Source of the DNA: Polytrichum commune
Taxonomy: Eukaryota > Streptophyta > Polytrichopsida > Polytrichales > Polytrichaceae
Assembly: GCA_950295325.1 (NCBI GenBank)
Contig: OX485806.1
Span: 54,493,169 to 54,557,168 of the forward strand
Length of the DNA stretch: 64,000 bases
Direction: 5' to 3'
This document shows, piece by piece, positions 16,267-27,905 of this stretch (position 1 is its first letter; the number at the start of each line of letters is the position of its first letter). The notes beneath the pieces were generated by a model, which saw only the letters and a list, made by a program, of their open reading frames with translations, searched no databases and was not told the DNA's origin. Made by a program: the position numbers and the translations under genes.

Positions 16267-18247
16267 ATATCTGTTTTCTTGAATTTTTCTAGTGCCCGTC
16301 ATGGGCTGCCCAGAAAATTATTGCCGGCAAATGATCTGTATATAAGACCTAAGTGCACTACAGCAGACTGTGCCTACAGTCGTTCTCCGCATACTAGAAT
16401 TCTCTGCTACCGGGGGTTCTCCGCGAGCTAACATCGCGGCTAGCCATCTCTGCAAGCTTTACAGGGATAGTTATATTGTCCAGAAGCTAGTGATCTGAGA
16501 CTCCACAGAGAGAACTACTGCCAGGTTGTGAACTGTGTATAAAGATTGCTGAGGAACTGCGATACTCTTGTGACAGTACTAACAGCAAAATGGACAAGAC
16601 AGGCTCTGCTTCTGCATCTGACGAGTTCAAGGTGTCAAGAGGATCTTGAAATGCTAAAACTCTTACACAGCACAAACAGACATGGGAGTTACATAAATTG
16701 TACATATGTCAATTTATTATTATCTAAGCTCTATGAGAATTGTAAGGATGGTGTTTATATATATTTATGGATATTTATCTACATCTAAGGAAGTGTTTAA
16801 AGCCTTGTTGACATCGATAACAAGTAAGAAGGTCTGAATACACCTGTTGTACGCTCCACTAACTTATGTCTTGGTAATGTTGGGAGCATGGGCACAGGTG
16901 AGGACCTCTTCTACAAGTGCAATACGCCTTCCGAAGATCCGTCCACTCTAGTCAATTCTTAAAAGACTTCATAATCTTGGAATTGACTTTGAGTACTTCC
17001 TATTTTTACACCATACTTTCTTTACATACTACATTCTCTATTCAAACTTCAGCTTATGCTCTATTCGAAGCAGTTGAATAGTTAATAAAGATATCAAGAA
17101 TACAATTATATAATCTGTCATACCACTATATATGGTAAACAGAATAAAGACAGTTATTCTTGATGTACTCTACAATAACGAAATAGAGTTTCAGAATTCT
17201 ATGTTCAAATCATGCATACTGTGCTTAGATATACTCTCTTGAAATAATATGGTTCTGTTTGGCCTGAATTGTAAAATTTATGAGAACCCAATATGCAGAT
17301 ATACATACATTTATGTATACAGGATCAGGCGGCAAGGGATAAATAAAAGAAGTGTTGATAAAGGAGATATACATAGACTGCTTGACAGTCTGTGTTTGGT
17401 TCTATCCATGCTGTCATGTGCAGTTGGAAAGAATTACCTGATATAAACAGGATATACTATCATTCTTAACAGAACGAATGATTTGGAATCAGACTAACAG
17501 CCTGTGAAATCAAGAAAACTATCGAAATTTGAGGATTTCTTATTTAAGCTAAATAAGTTATTTACCTGCTCAATAAAGTGCTGTTTACAACCATGTAATA
17601 GGATTAGTAGTGTTGACTACTAAGTACATATTGATGCCTATATCAAAAGATGTGTATGAAAATAAGTTCGAAGCTCGTTGAATTTCGACTAATGTACACT
17701 CCCTGAAAACTACTGAAAGCCAAGATATATATATACTGTGATATATACAGATATAACCTGAAGTAAGATGGGCTGTTCTAACTTGTGAAGATAGACAGCT
17801 TCATAAGTTATTTGACTAACCAGATCAGCAGAGGGAGTAGACATCTGAGTAAAACAGCAAACAGGGAAAACTGCTATAACTGATTCTGAATGAACAAGTA
17901 TAAGTTTACATGATATCAAGTCTTATTTTCTGAAAATATTATGTATACTTATTTATAGTAGTACATAAAATTCATACAAGGTGATACTCTCCTTCTGTTA
18001 CAAGACTGTTATTAGAGAAGGTTGAGTTTGGAATAATAAGTAAAATGCTTGGTTATCGGGACCCTAACAAGGGATGTATGTTGTCATAACATAACATAAC
18101 TTGACCTGTATAGTGATGACCTATCCTAACAGGACAATCTGCTGTAGTGCACTTAGGTCTTATATACAGATCATTTGCCGGCAATAATTTTCTGGGCAGC
18201 CCATGACGGGCACTAGAAAAATTCAAGAAAATCAAGAAAACAGATAT

Positions 18248-18282
<35 letters not shown>

Positions 18283-18303
18283 TCTATGGGTCGGACCCTT
18301 GTT
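16200..18303. mobile_element. 2.1-kb element bounded by long inverted repeats with (TC)n/(GA)n tips
   Basis: The sequence 16263-16367 reappears inverted at 18138-18251, differing mainly by a 9-base insertion in the right copy and a few substitutions. Outside these arms lie a (TC)n run at 16220-16262 and the complementary (GA)n run at 18252-18279. Beyond them CAAGGGTC (16201) matches the inverted TCGGACCCTTG on the right, so the arms probably extend to about 165 bp. The interior holds only short open frames with no recognisable transposase. This fits a non-autonomous foldback or MULE-like element; target duplications were not resolved. Confidence 0.75.
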
Positions 18304-20112
18304 TTGCAAAAAAACATGGAGTCCTATCACTTTGAAAATATTGTTGTATAGGAAATACAATCAGGTTTGCTTCACATTTTATTGACTTGCATTTTGAAAT
18401 TGCTATGACCAATCATGTCTCCTAATTCTACAATGCCATCCTTCGATTTTTCATCTCCAACATCATCATAGTTCCTGTAACCGCTGAAGTTTCTCAATGA
18501 GGTGAACTATTATTTGTTTACTACCTGGGTTTGTTTAATGCGTGATTGTTTGAACAAAGTTAAGATTTATGCGTTACTTTGGGGCCTATATATGACACAA
18601 ACCCGACTTTCAATTGTGGGTAGGAATATTGTTGTTGGAAGAGCTAGTCGCCATGTTTGACAATGGATGGACTTCAATTAATAGAATGACAACTAGTAGA
18701 AGCTAGCTAGGGATGAAATTAAAAAAATTAGGGATGGTGATGATGAATTTTAGAAAATTGTTAGGAACTACAATTGCCACATGTAGTTTTTGGATCAATT
18801 TTACATCCTATTGTATATATAAAAAAATTATATGTACTCAATTATATATATGTATATGTATATATCATATTTATTTCTAACAAAATGATCATTTTTTTTG
18901 TTCACTATTTTCATCCATTACTTCTTATTATTCATGTCCATTATTGCCATTCCCTTTCTCATTTGATGTTTTCATTTGTTGTTCTCAAACATTGTTTTTG
19001 TTGATTATTTTTGTTCATATTATTCATCAATCCGTGATCCACAATCCACATTCTGCAGTCTCCAAATTTTTTTCAACATTATCCCAACATATTCTTAGCA
19101 TTCTCCCAAAATTGCTCCATAAATCTCCCAAAAACTCAACATTCTTCATGTAACTCTAATCGTGAACATTATTCAGTCTATGACAAAATATGAACGGTAT
19201 ACCTATAATATACTATATTCAGGTTAGTTACTCTAATCCTATTCTTTCTCTTATATCATTTTACTTTTTGGTATGGAATATGTTTTACCATCATCTCATG
19301 CTTCTCATTTTCATTAGAATGAATCTCTTAACACTATATTGGAACAATATCACTTACACAATCCCAATGATAGAATGAAAGATATTGCCACTAGATTTTT
19401 GTTGAATCATCTTCACAATTGCCGTTTTCACAAGTAATAAGCTTATATAATACCTCAAACATAAATGTCATACAAACAAAGAATGTTTATATCAATATTT
19501 TACTAATGATACTATACGTATAAGTGGTACTTCTAATGATGTCATTACAAATGATGTTTATTCAATTGATGATGTTATTACACATTATGATAATTCTTCC
19601 AATGATATTCTTCTAAATGATGCTACTTTTTTTACTACAATTTTTTTTCTCTTTCGACAAATAATAAATGGATTCATATTATTTATGCTAACACAATTAC
19701 TAATGAAAACAAAAAAAAGATGTATGAATTTATTTTCATGGATTGACCATGATGACGAAATTGCATATGTTTTGCATGTTATAAATTCCTTATCTTATTT
19801 TTAAATAGCTGAAATATTTTAAAATCAACCCCAAAATCTCAAATTGTGCAAATTGGAGTTACCCGACATAGTATTTAGAAACCAATGTAAATCACTTATA
19901 TATAATAATTCCTCATACCAACAAATAGTCCAATAGGAATTGTTACACATGCAACATGACTTTGTTATATGAATATTCCCAAAAAATTTCTTTAAAGCCA
20001 TCAAAATTTATATTAAAAGGTACAAAAGTGTGCTATAACAAGATTGAAATTTTTATTATATTCTAAAACATTAAAAACCTCAAAAGTCAAAGACAAACCC
20101 AATTTGGATACA
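18304..20112. other. AT-rich stretch with faint decayed coding signal
   Basis: No gene can be named. Around 19320-19640 one plus-strand frame reads continuously for dozens of codons (including LHNPNDRMKDIATRF and repeated SND/NDV words). It may be an old transposon coding remnant, possibly an N-terminal piece of the Helitron to the right. Several TATATA runs occur near 18800-18870. Confidence 0.3.
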
Positions 20113-21459
20113 TGTGAGGCCAAACCACCCACCCTTAAGCGTCCTAGTCCGGGTGAGGGAATGGGTATCACATTCGTGTTCACATAACTCCATCTTACCA
20201 ATTCCATAAAATTCCCTCTCAATTCCCATCAATTCTTGCACACCACTTTATTCCATAATAAGAGTACAAGCATTGAAAAATGCTCTCCTCTACTGTCAAC
20301 CCCGTATTACATCCCATAGTAAAACCCATACAACTAGTGAACATTCAATACCATCACCTAACATGACGTGGTGTGCTCACTTACTTACTAATTAATCAAT
20401 TAGGCCAACTTAGGCCAACTTAGGCCAACCCAAATCAATAATGTGAGCTTCCCAGATGCTCCCTTTGCTACTGTAATCAGCCTCTACAATCAGCTGATCC
20501 CTTTGCTACTGTAATCAGCCCTGCAGCTCCAGCTGCTCCCTCTGCTACTGTAATCAGCCCGGCAGTCCAGCTGCTCCATTGCTACTGTAATCAGCCTGGC
20601 AGTCCAGCTGCTCCTTTGCTACTGTAATCAGCCTCTACAGTCCAGCTGATCCCTTTGCTACTGTAATCAGCCCTGCAACTCCAGTTGCTCCCTTTGCTAC
20701 TGTAATCAGCCTCTACAGTCCAGCTGATCCCTTTGCTATTGTAATCAGCCCTGCTGCTCCAGCTGCTCCCTCTGCTACTGTAATCAGCCCCGCAGCTCCA
20801 GCTGCTCCCTTTGCTACTGTAATCAGCCCGGCAGTCCAACTGCTCCTTTGCTACTATAATCAGCCCGGCAGTCCAGCTGCTCCTTTGCTACTGTAATCAA
20901 CCTCTACAGTCCAGCTGATCCCTTTGCTAATTCCATTAATCTCCCTACCTAATCCCACTAAGCCCACTAAATTCCCTACCTAATTCCCGCATCTACTACT
21001 CGAGCTCTAAGAGCTCAAAATCTATTAGAGAAGAGAAGAGAGAGAGAGTGAGAGGAAGAAAAAAGAAAAGAGGAGAGTAAGGATGAGAGGAGGGGGGTGA
21101 GAGGAAGGAGTGAAGGAAGGTGCACCCAAGACCACAAACCCCTTAACCCTCTCTTACTTAGTAGGACCTTATCCTATCCACTAAATCCTCACCCTCTAAA
21201 CCAACAAGAGCATGTTCTAAATCAAACATTAAAATCCAAGGCCCTTTCCCTTGCTTCATCAAACACTACTCACTTACCAAAACGCTCCCTAATGTCACTA
21301 AGTTCTACTTAACAACACAAAATAGGCTTAAGGCCTAAAACATAAACCACACCAAACCTCACTCTTTTTATACTTTTGATTGTTTCAATAACACTCCAAA
21401 TGCAATTCTAAATAAATTCTAAACATAAAACAAATATGAGCACTCATTTTGGGCTCATA
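20113..21459 (-). mobile_element. Solo LTR related to the 33.5-44.2 kb gypsy element
   Basis: Read on the plus strand it starts TGTGAGGCCAAACC and continues CCACCCTTAAGCGTCC, the reverse complement of the end of the young gypsy LTR. It ends with CATTTTGGGCTCATA, close to the reverse complement of that LTR's start. Candidate 5-bp duplications are ATACA (20108-20112) and ATATA (21460-21464), one mismatch. There is no internal coding region, so it is a solo LTR or related fragment of about 1.35 kb in minus orientation. A 38-39 bp minisatellite occupies its middle. Confidence 0.72.
20455..20930. repeat. Minisatellite, 38-39 bp period, about 12 copies
   Basis: Units follow the pattern CTGCTCCCTTTGCTACTG + TAATCAGCC + a variable CTACAGTCCAG or CTGCAGCTCCAG end. 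Two unit types, beginning CTGATCC and CTGCTCC, are interspersed. The array lies inside the minus-oriented solo LTR. Its 13-codon periodicity creates a repetitive but meaningless open frame on the minus strand. Confidence 0.92.
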
Positions 21460-21504
21460 ATATAATTATAGAGTCCTACATAGGATTTTGAGATTTGGTT
21501 AACC

Positions 21505-21570
21505 TTCAAACATCTTCCGATTACATAGAAAAACTCCCTAAAAACTCTATCCAATCGGAAGATGTTTGAA
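21505..21570. repeat. Perfect 18-bp inverted repeat, 30-base spacer
   Basis: TTCAAACATCTTCCGATT (21505-21522) is the exact reverse complement of 21553-21570. The arms are not part of the neighbouring solo LTR or MITE. A foldback element remnant or hairpin RNA precursor are both possible. Confidence 0.85.
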
Positions 21571-21803
21571 AACAACTTGGCCCACCCATATTTCCTGTCA
21601 TATTCACAAATGTAAAATGTTGGTTAAAAATATTTAGAAAATATTAATTATTTTCTATAAAAATAGAATGCAGTTGCCACAAAATATTGGTGACTTGAAA
21701 GCCACTTATGTCATAGTATTGATCAAAATTGATGTTTAAATATGTACTAGATACTATCAACATCTAATTAGGAATTTAATAAAGGTTAGGAAAGTGCACA
21801 TGA

Positions 21804-22277
21804 CCCGGGTACGCAACTCCCATATTATACGCAAGGGGCATCGTACTTAAAACAGCTTAGAGGACGGCTTTTGTAAAAATTATATCAAATTATATCAAAT
21901 TAAAATGATCAAAAAGTTGGGTGAAGACCAAATTAAATAAAATGAGATGAAAAAAAAAGTTGGGTTGCATATTTATTAAGCCTCCCATTAAAATTATAAT
22001 TCATTCACAATGTTAAAATTTTATTAAAAAATCCAAAAATTTGGGTAGTTTGACCTATGGTACATGTATTAAAAAAATCATATAATTAGGTTTTTAATGC
22101 AATTATATGCTTCAAAATACATTCATTTCCTATATATAATTACATTTTTGGATTCTTTGTTAGAAGGGCTACAAGGGTTTCCTACATTAAAACAAATTGT
22201 ATCACTCAATATTGGACTAAAACGCATTATAAGTGATTATAATCAGGACCATATAATACGGGAGTTGCGTACCCGGG
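21804..22277. mobile_element. MITE, 474 bp, 25-bp TIRs and 8-bp target duplication
   Basis: The left end begins CCCGGGTACGCAACTCCC and the right end is its inverted copy, with one mismatch over 25 bases. Both sides are flanked by GCACATGA (21796-21803 and 22278-22285). An 8-bp duplication is typical of hAT and some Mutator-like transposons. The interior has no recognised coding sequence, so it is non-autonomous. It lies at the edge of the Helitron remains. Confidence 0.88.
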
Positions 22278-22289
22278 GCACATGACCAT

Positions 22290-24292
22290 GGATTGACGTG
22301 GACAAAAAATGTTCCAATATACAAAATAAATTCCAATGAAGAAATTAAGGCGTTTATCAATAAATGCATTTTATGTGACAAATCAGATCTAAAAGATCAC
22401 AATGCCATAGATATTCTAAAACTTGTAAAAAAAAAAAACACGTTTTATGTAAGTCTCATTACCTTTTACAGCCCATACTTTTAACTGAAATTTTGGAATT
22501 GTCTCAACAACACAAAGAACTTTATTTGATTAAGACGTTCTTGAAAAAACACATAAAGAATTTTTTGAGCTTTATATAAAATGAAAATGGGGAATGACTC
22601 ATGTTTTGATGATTTTTAACGGTTGATTGATATGGATGAACATACATATAATTTCACTGAGAAACCAATTGATAAAATCACATGTATCCTTACGTAAAGC
22701 ACCAAATAACATACATACAAATGCATTCAATCCCAAAGTTGCAGATATGTGGCATGCCAATATAAGTATTCAACTCACATTTGATCCATATGTTGTTGCG
22801 ACTTATTGTACACCATGTATGATTAAGGTGAATAAAATAATTACTTTTGAATTTAATACAATCATCCATGCATGTATAGCATATATGAATAAGTTGAAGC
22901 CAATAATGTTTTTTTTGAACTAGGAAATGCATTTTTAAATGATCAACAAATGTCAACACAATTGGATGTATACATCATATTTTCCATGTTTTAATACCAC
23001 ATGTTGCATACATTTGAATTCATAAACAATTCTCCATACAACGAGAGAGCATTTCTTTAAAATCTCAAAAGTAATAATGAAAATTGGATCTGGAATCTAT
23101 AGACATTATGTCTTCTTCTCACATAGATTAATATATCAATATACCTTCACGTATGGAAAATTTCCATTAATAGAAATTTCCACTAATTGTAATGATCATA
23201 ATTCAAATTTGACTAGATTTCAGAAAATGAAAATCATCAAAAACAATTATTAGTAAAAAATTTGAAGACTTGGAAAACTGGGTTCGAGAGAAAAATTCAT
23301 TACACATATCTTTTTGAAAAAATATTCCCAAAGTGGTTCACATGAAACATGGTATGCAACATATAAAAAATTACAAGAAATTATATCAAAATTTTATAGA
23401 AGGTTCCATTTTCAAATATCTTAAATATATTTTAGTAGATGAAAATAAAGTGTGGACAACTTTGGAAGACCTAGCAACACATTTGACGCATGATAATCAA
23501 AATAATATTTAGGCCAATGTAATGTTGAATGATAAAAATGATGTACCAAATCATTCACTCACAAACTACTTAAGTATTGAAAATTATGACCTTAAGATGG
23601 ACAACACTATAAGGGTTGTTGTGACTTCTTCAAAATTAGATGATGCAAAGGTGTTTTCTCAACCACGATATTTGCTTGGTATAGAATTACAAAAGTCTAA
23701 TATTTATCAATTGGATGAAGAATAAGGACCAATATTTGTTGATGTAGTGTATGTCAAGAGAGTATATCCAAACGTATATATACATTTATTTTAAATTAGT
23801 GCTGCTAGAGATGAAATTATATTTAATTTAAAATTAATATCCAAGACCTCTTATGCCTTTATAATAAAGAATCAACTTCATTTTGCAAAAAATAAAAACA
23901 TTGTTAATAGCATTCATTGAAAAAATGCCATTCAATATGGATGAACTGCTATCCACTTTGCGCTACATACTCCAATTAACGAATCATTATTTAATATTCC
24001 AAAATTATCATTTCAAATGTTAAACAACTTGATAAGTCATTATGAAAAATTGCATTTTATTGTTATAAATGAAATTTTACTTGTTGGTACAAAAATGTTG
24101 AATTCTGCAGACTGTAAACTATGAGATGTAAAGCATGTTCAAAATAGGTGTCTTGGAATTGTAGATGACATATTCTATGGAATATTTTTTCAAGATCTAT
24201 CAATACAAGATGTGTAGATATTTAACAAAAGATTGATTGGAGGTTTTGATGGAAATCCTCCGGATTTTTGAGTAGATGAAATCAAATGTTAT
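22290..24292 (+). pseudogene. Helitron Rep/PIF1-like helicase remnant, left part
   Basis: In several broken plus-strand frames I read pieces typical of plant Helitron proteins: an HNAIDILKLVKKK-like stretch (about 22400), NAFNPKVADMWHANIS with LTFDPYVVATYC (22710-22815), FLNDQQMSTQLDVYII (about 22930), and helicase-like IHFALHTPI followed by FIVINEILLVGTKML (about 24060-24105, the Walker B-like region). Stops and shifts are frequent. The left portion continues after an insertion at 24.3-26.46 kb. Active Helitrons use Rep and helicase for rolling-circle transposition; this copy is dead. Confidence 0.66.
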
Positions 24293-25657
24293 TGTGGAGG
24301 TCACCTTCAACCTTCCAGCCTCAGACGGTGTAACCCGTTGCTGAACCGGTTTACATGGAAGTTACTCCCACCAAAATTAGATCTTCTTCTCTCTAAGTCT
24401 CGTGAAGGTGTTTGCATCCTTCTGTGTCTCAATCCCGTAACATATAGTTTCAATGCTCTTATAAACTCTCTAGGAGTAGTTGAACTAAGGTTACAAGTTT
24501 ATGTCCCCCTAAAGTGTCCTTAACAAGAAACACGTGAATGCATATTCAATATCTCTCAATAACTCTCTAATGAACTCATAATGAGTAAGTGCCTTAGAAC
24601 TTAAGTTAATGTTTCCCAAAAGTGTAATGTCAAGGTTTAGTGTTCCTAAGAGGAAAACATCCTCCTACAATATCTTTCATGGTTAAATTCATCTAAAACA
24701 TATTTCAAGTTTATAACTCTCATAATTTGAAACCATCTAAAATCTCATACCTACAATATCTTTCATGGTTTGAATTTATATCATATTGATTTGTAATTCT
24801 AAATAGAATCCTTATTCATTCGTTCAAGTCCCAATGCAATATCTTCTATTCCGTTCAAGTCCTCAACCCCATTGCCTAATTACTTTCACAAGGCAAGCAT
24901 ACTCCCTTGCTAAGTCAAGACAACCTAGCTCACGGAAGATACTTTGACATAATTGAACTAAATTTTTTTACATTCCATTAGTTATGAGTGTATGCTCTCG
25001 GCCAAATCTCTAAGGCTTTAATGCATAATTGTTAATTCCTTAGTACATTCTCAATCTTGGGCAAGGGCCGGCTTGAATCCCAGAATATTCTCTTAGGCCA
25101 CGATTTCCTTAGGTGCTATGATAGGGGGTTTGATGACGAGGCCAACACTTAACCTTCCCTAGATCAATTCCTTTGCTTGTTGACCTATTCGATTAGATTT
25201 GTTAAGTCCTATCAAGCAAGCTAATATAGGTAACTCATGACCGATAGTGTGTGAGGTAATGATGAGTAGTTTTGCTTAGGTGTCAACTTTGGCTTGAGGT
25301 CTCATGCCCCCTCTCTTCCCATGAACACCACTTAAGTGATTTGATTTTACTTAGCTTTATTTACTTACCTAAAACATTTGCTAAGTTCGGGTGACCTTAC
25401 CGGATGCCATGTGTACTCCGAATTTGTATATGTGATAACCTCAAGCTCGACGTGATGCGATTGCTCCTCCGGTAGTCATCCTATGTGAAATCACGAGCAT
25501 TTATTGAATTCCTCTTATGTGGTGCTTGCCAATAAGCCGCAAGTAAGTTCCTTAATTTTGACTCCTTTCCATAAAGCTCTCGCTCGTTGCGCGTCTCAAC
25601 AATTTGCCTAGGCCTACGTGAAAACTTTCTCTTTGCTTTGCCGCATTATTTCTTACC

Positions 25658-25800
25658 GCACCGAGGGTGCCAATTTCTTGTCTTATACCTTACCACACCG
25701 AGGGTGCCAATTTCGATCCCTATCGCACCGTGGGTGCCAATTTGACTTAAGTGCACCGAGGGTGCCGATTTTCTATCTAATGCACCGCGGGTGCCAATTG
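25658..25800. repeat. Five copies of a semi-palindromic 19-bp box
   Basis: GCACCGAGGGTGCCAATTT occurs at 25658, 25695, 25725, 25753 and 25782 with one or two changes each. The core GCACC-GAG-GGTGC is itself an inverted repeat. Spacers of about 9-18 bases differ between copies while the box is kept. Confidence 0.85.
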
Positions 25801-26231
25801 CGAACTCAAGACTCAAGACTCGGGAGCTCGGACACTCATGTAAAGTCTTCTTATGCGAATGAAGTGTATTAGGGCCCTTAAGTTGGCCTCTTAAATAGAG
25901 TTTCACATCTAGGTATTTGTGGATTTTTGTAAATGTTAGCTTCAGTTAAAATTAGCCCTACATCTAAATATAGTCTAAATTAAAGGCCATAAGTCTATTT
26001 TTATCAATCTACCCTAATTAAAATGTCTTTCCTAGCTACATACCCCTTGGTATCCAATTAGGTAATTATTCATTTACCCATTACATTCATCCTTGAATTT
26101 GGCCACATGTTTAAAAGGGGGGGTCGGCTGGTGCCCTTTCAATTCTCCAGTCGGCCTTGTTTCCATTAGGCTGCTCGTCCTGACTTGGCCGTTCATCCCA
26201 CTCCACGCCGGCGGTCCATCCTCGCTCCCCG

Positions 26232-26377
26232 CTGGCCATTCATCCCTGCTCCACGCTGGACCTTCCTCCGCTCTTCCGAGCTGGCAGTCCATCCTTGCTC
26301 CCCGCTGGCCATTCATCCCTGCTCCACGCTGGACCTTCCTCCGCTCTTCCAAGCTGGCAGTCCATCCTTGCTTTCCA
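26232..26377. repeat. 73-bp tandem duplication, C-rich
   Basis: The unit starting CTGGCCATTCATCCCTGCTC at 26232 is repeated at 26305 with about one difference near CTTCCGAGC/CTTCCAAGC. Weaker relatives of the same words lie at about 26190-26230. The array creates overlapping repetitive open frames on both strands that are not genes. Confidence 0.85.
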
Positions 26378-26467
26378 CTTCGCCGTTGGCTGCCAGAGCT
26401 TCCTCCTCTTTGTTGCTCCTTTACTGGGCTAATGCCTCTACAGTTATGAATTGCACACTGTGATGCG

Positions 26468-27150
26468 GAAGAATATAACACAATTTATCAATATACTAAT
26501 AGACTTCGAATAGCTAATCAGTCTGATATAGACTTAGATATAATAATAAAATAATGTTTACATTTGCCACCAATAAATCAAACCATACCATACATGTTGT
26601 ACAAAATTGAACATGCAAAACAACATAATTTAGTAATTTTCATAAAAGTGAATGTCAAATCTATACACTTAAGGCAATTGATACACAACATTGATCACTT
26701 CCATCAACATGGGAACTTCCAAATGATTGTATAAGAAGCCATAAATCTCATAAACTGTAAGAAGAATACAATTTTCTATCCAATTAGCCGGTATGAGGAC
26801 GATTCACCGCTCATAAGGTTTAGTAGTAGATGAAATGGCTTTTGTTCCTACAAATGTTGTTAAACATGGGTTGACTTATACAGCTCTTTGTCAAATATGA
26901 ACAAATGAGAAATTACAACATAAAAACTTTTGTGTAGATGAATAGGTTTCACAAAAATGTCCAGGCTTAGATCACATGCTAAATGAATACCTTTCAATTC
27001 CTAAACTTAAGTTGTTGAGAAATTCTTATATTAAAAATCAAAGTTTCGACGCAATTTCATTACAAAACATCAAAAATATATTGATGCAGATTTAAACCTT
27101 TAATCATCACACATTCTATGGCTACAAGAAACTTGGATATGATCATCGTG
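26468..27150 (+). pseudogene. Helitron helicase remnant, right part
   Basis: Directly after the insertion one frame reads EEYNTIYQYTNRLRIANQSD, then PPINQTIPYMLYKIEHAKQH (about 26576-26635), similar to the region of Helitron PIF1-like helicases after the Walker motifs. The signal fades in frame-shifted AT-rich sequence beyond about 27000. Confidence 0.6.
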
Positions 27151-27604
27151 TGATGTTCAAAAATTTAAATATAAATATATCACAATATTTGATGCCATAG
27201 ATACATACTTATGCATGATAATCATATGATTATTTAGTCTCATTAAACAAAATTAGGTTATGGATTTGATTTTATTGCATCAACTTTTAATCCTTCAAGT
27301 ATAAATGCTATTCATGTTATTTTAGTGTATTTCTCACAATTGATTAAATTACAAATATTTTTATACATATAAAATAATTTCAAACTCTCCCACATTTTGT
27401 CCTCTAAGTATCTTGGTTATTTCAAAATCATATGTTTCAAATAAATGACCCTCATAAAGTCATGAATCAAAATGCCTTCAAAGTTTTATAATCGAACATG
27501 AATTACATATAAAAATGAACAACAATATTTCAGAATGTAATACATTGCTTGATCATGTTTGCACAAATGTTCTAGAAAATAATTCAAAAGCAGGGAAGAC
27601 GGAA
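27151..27604. other. AT-rich flank, no gene recognised
   Basis: This stretch lies between the Helitron remains and the end of the outer gypsy element. It may be further Helitron sequence, but no motif can be read. Confidence 0.4.
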
Positions 27605-27710
27605 TGTCGTGTAAATACCGATCGTGTGTCACTGTAGCTTGAGTACCAACCACCACTAACAAACAACACTAAAACATAGCAAGGTCACACATGAACAACA
27701 CATCTCGACA
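27605..27710 (-). repeat. Probable 3' LTR of the DNMT-carrying gypsy element, only 106 bp
   Basis: The block starts TGTCG and ends CGACA, a perfect 5-bp inverted terminal repeat, and directly follows (on the minus strand) a polypurine tract. An LTR this short is unusual for Ty3/gypsy. No second copy was found beyond the gag end, so this rests on position, TG...CA ends and the polypurine tract. Confidence 0.6.
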
Positions 27711-27720
27711 TGCCCCCCTT
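27711..27720 (-). promoter_or_regulatory. Polypurine tract of the DNMT-carrying gypsy element
   Basis: On the minus strand AAGGGGGGCA immediately precedes the TGTCG that opens the putative LTR. Such a tract primes plus-strand DNA synthesis in LTR retrotransposons. Confidence 0.7.
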
Positions 27721-27905
27721 AGCTGACTATGAAGTCCCACCAAGCAGCTAGGACCAAGTCAATCCAAGGGTATGGATAATGAAGGATTGCTCCGCAACCA
27801 ACTAGTGTAGCGAATGTCATCCCAAGGAACTGTAGGTTGGGTGCAATGTGAGCCCCATCCTTAATCGCCTCTGATGGTTGGCTATCAGATTCCGCAGAAT
27901 TAATT

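Larger units (their letters stand above)
24293..26467. mobile_element. 2.2-kb non-coding insertion splitting the Helitron helicase
   Basis: Helicase-like coding stops at 24292 and resumes at about 26468, so this block was inserted. It is less AT-rich, contains no recognisable protein, and has TG...CA-like borders (TGTGGAGGTC at 24293; GAATTGCACA near 26458), which would fit a solo LTR. I could not find a convincing target duplication, so the class is uncertain. It holds two internal repeats, listed separately. Confidence 0.5.

Noticed and set aside
20455-20930. Possible CRISPR array
   Set aside because: Units are contiguous 38-39 bp repeats without unique spacers, lie inside an LTR, and the genome is eukaryotic. 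It is a minisatellite.
25658-25800. Possible CRISPR array (boxes with variable spacers)
   Set aside because: Only five short boxes with 9-18 base spacers inside a plant transposon-like block, and no associated genes.
26074-26481. A 135-codon minus-strand open frame
   Set aside because: It is a translation of the 73-bp tandem duplication; both strands are open, and the sequence is repetitive and low in complexity.
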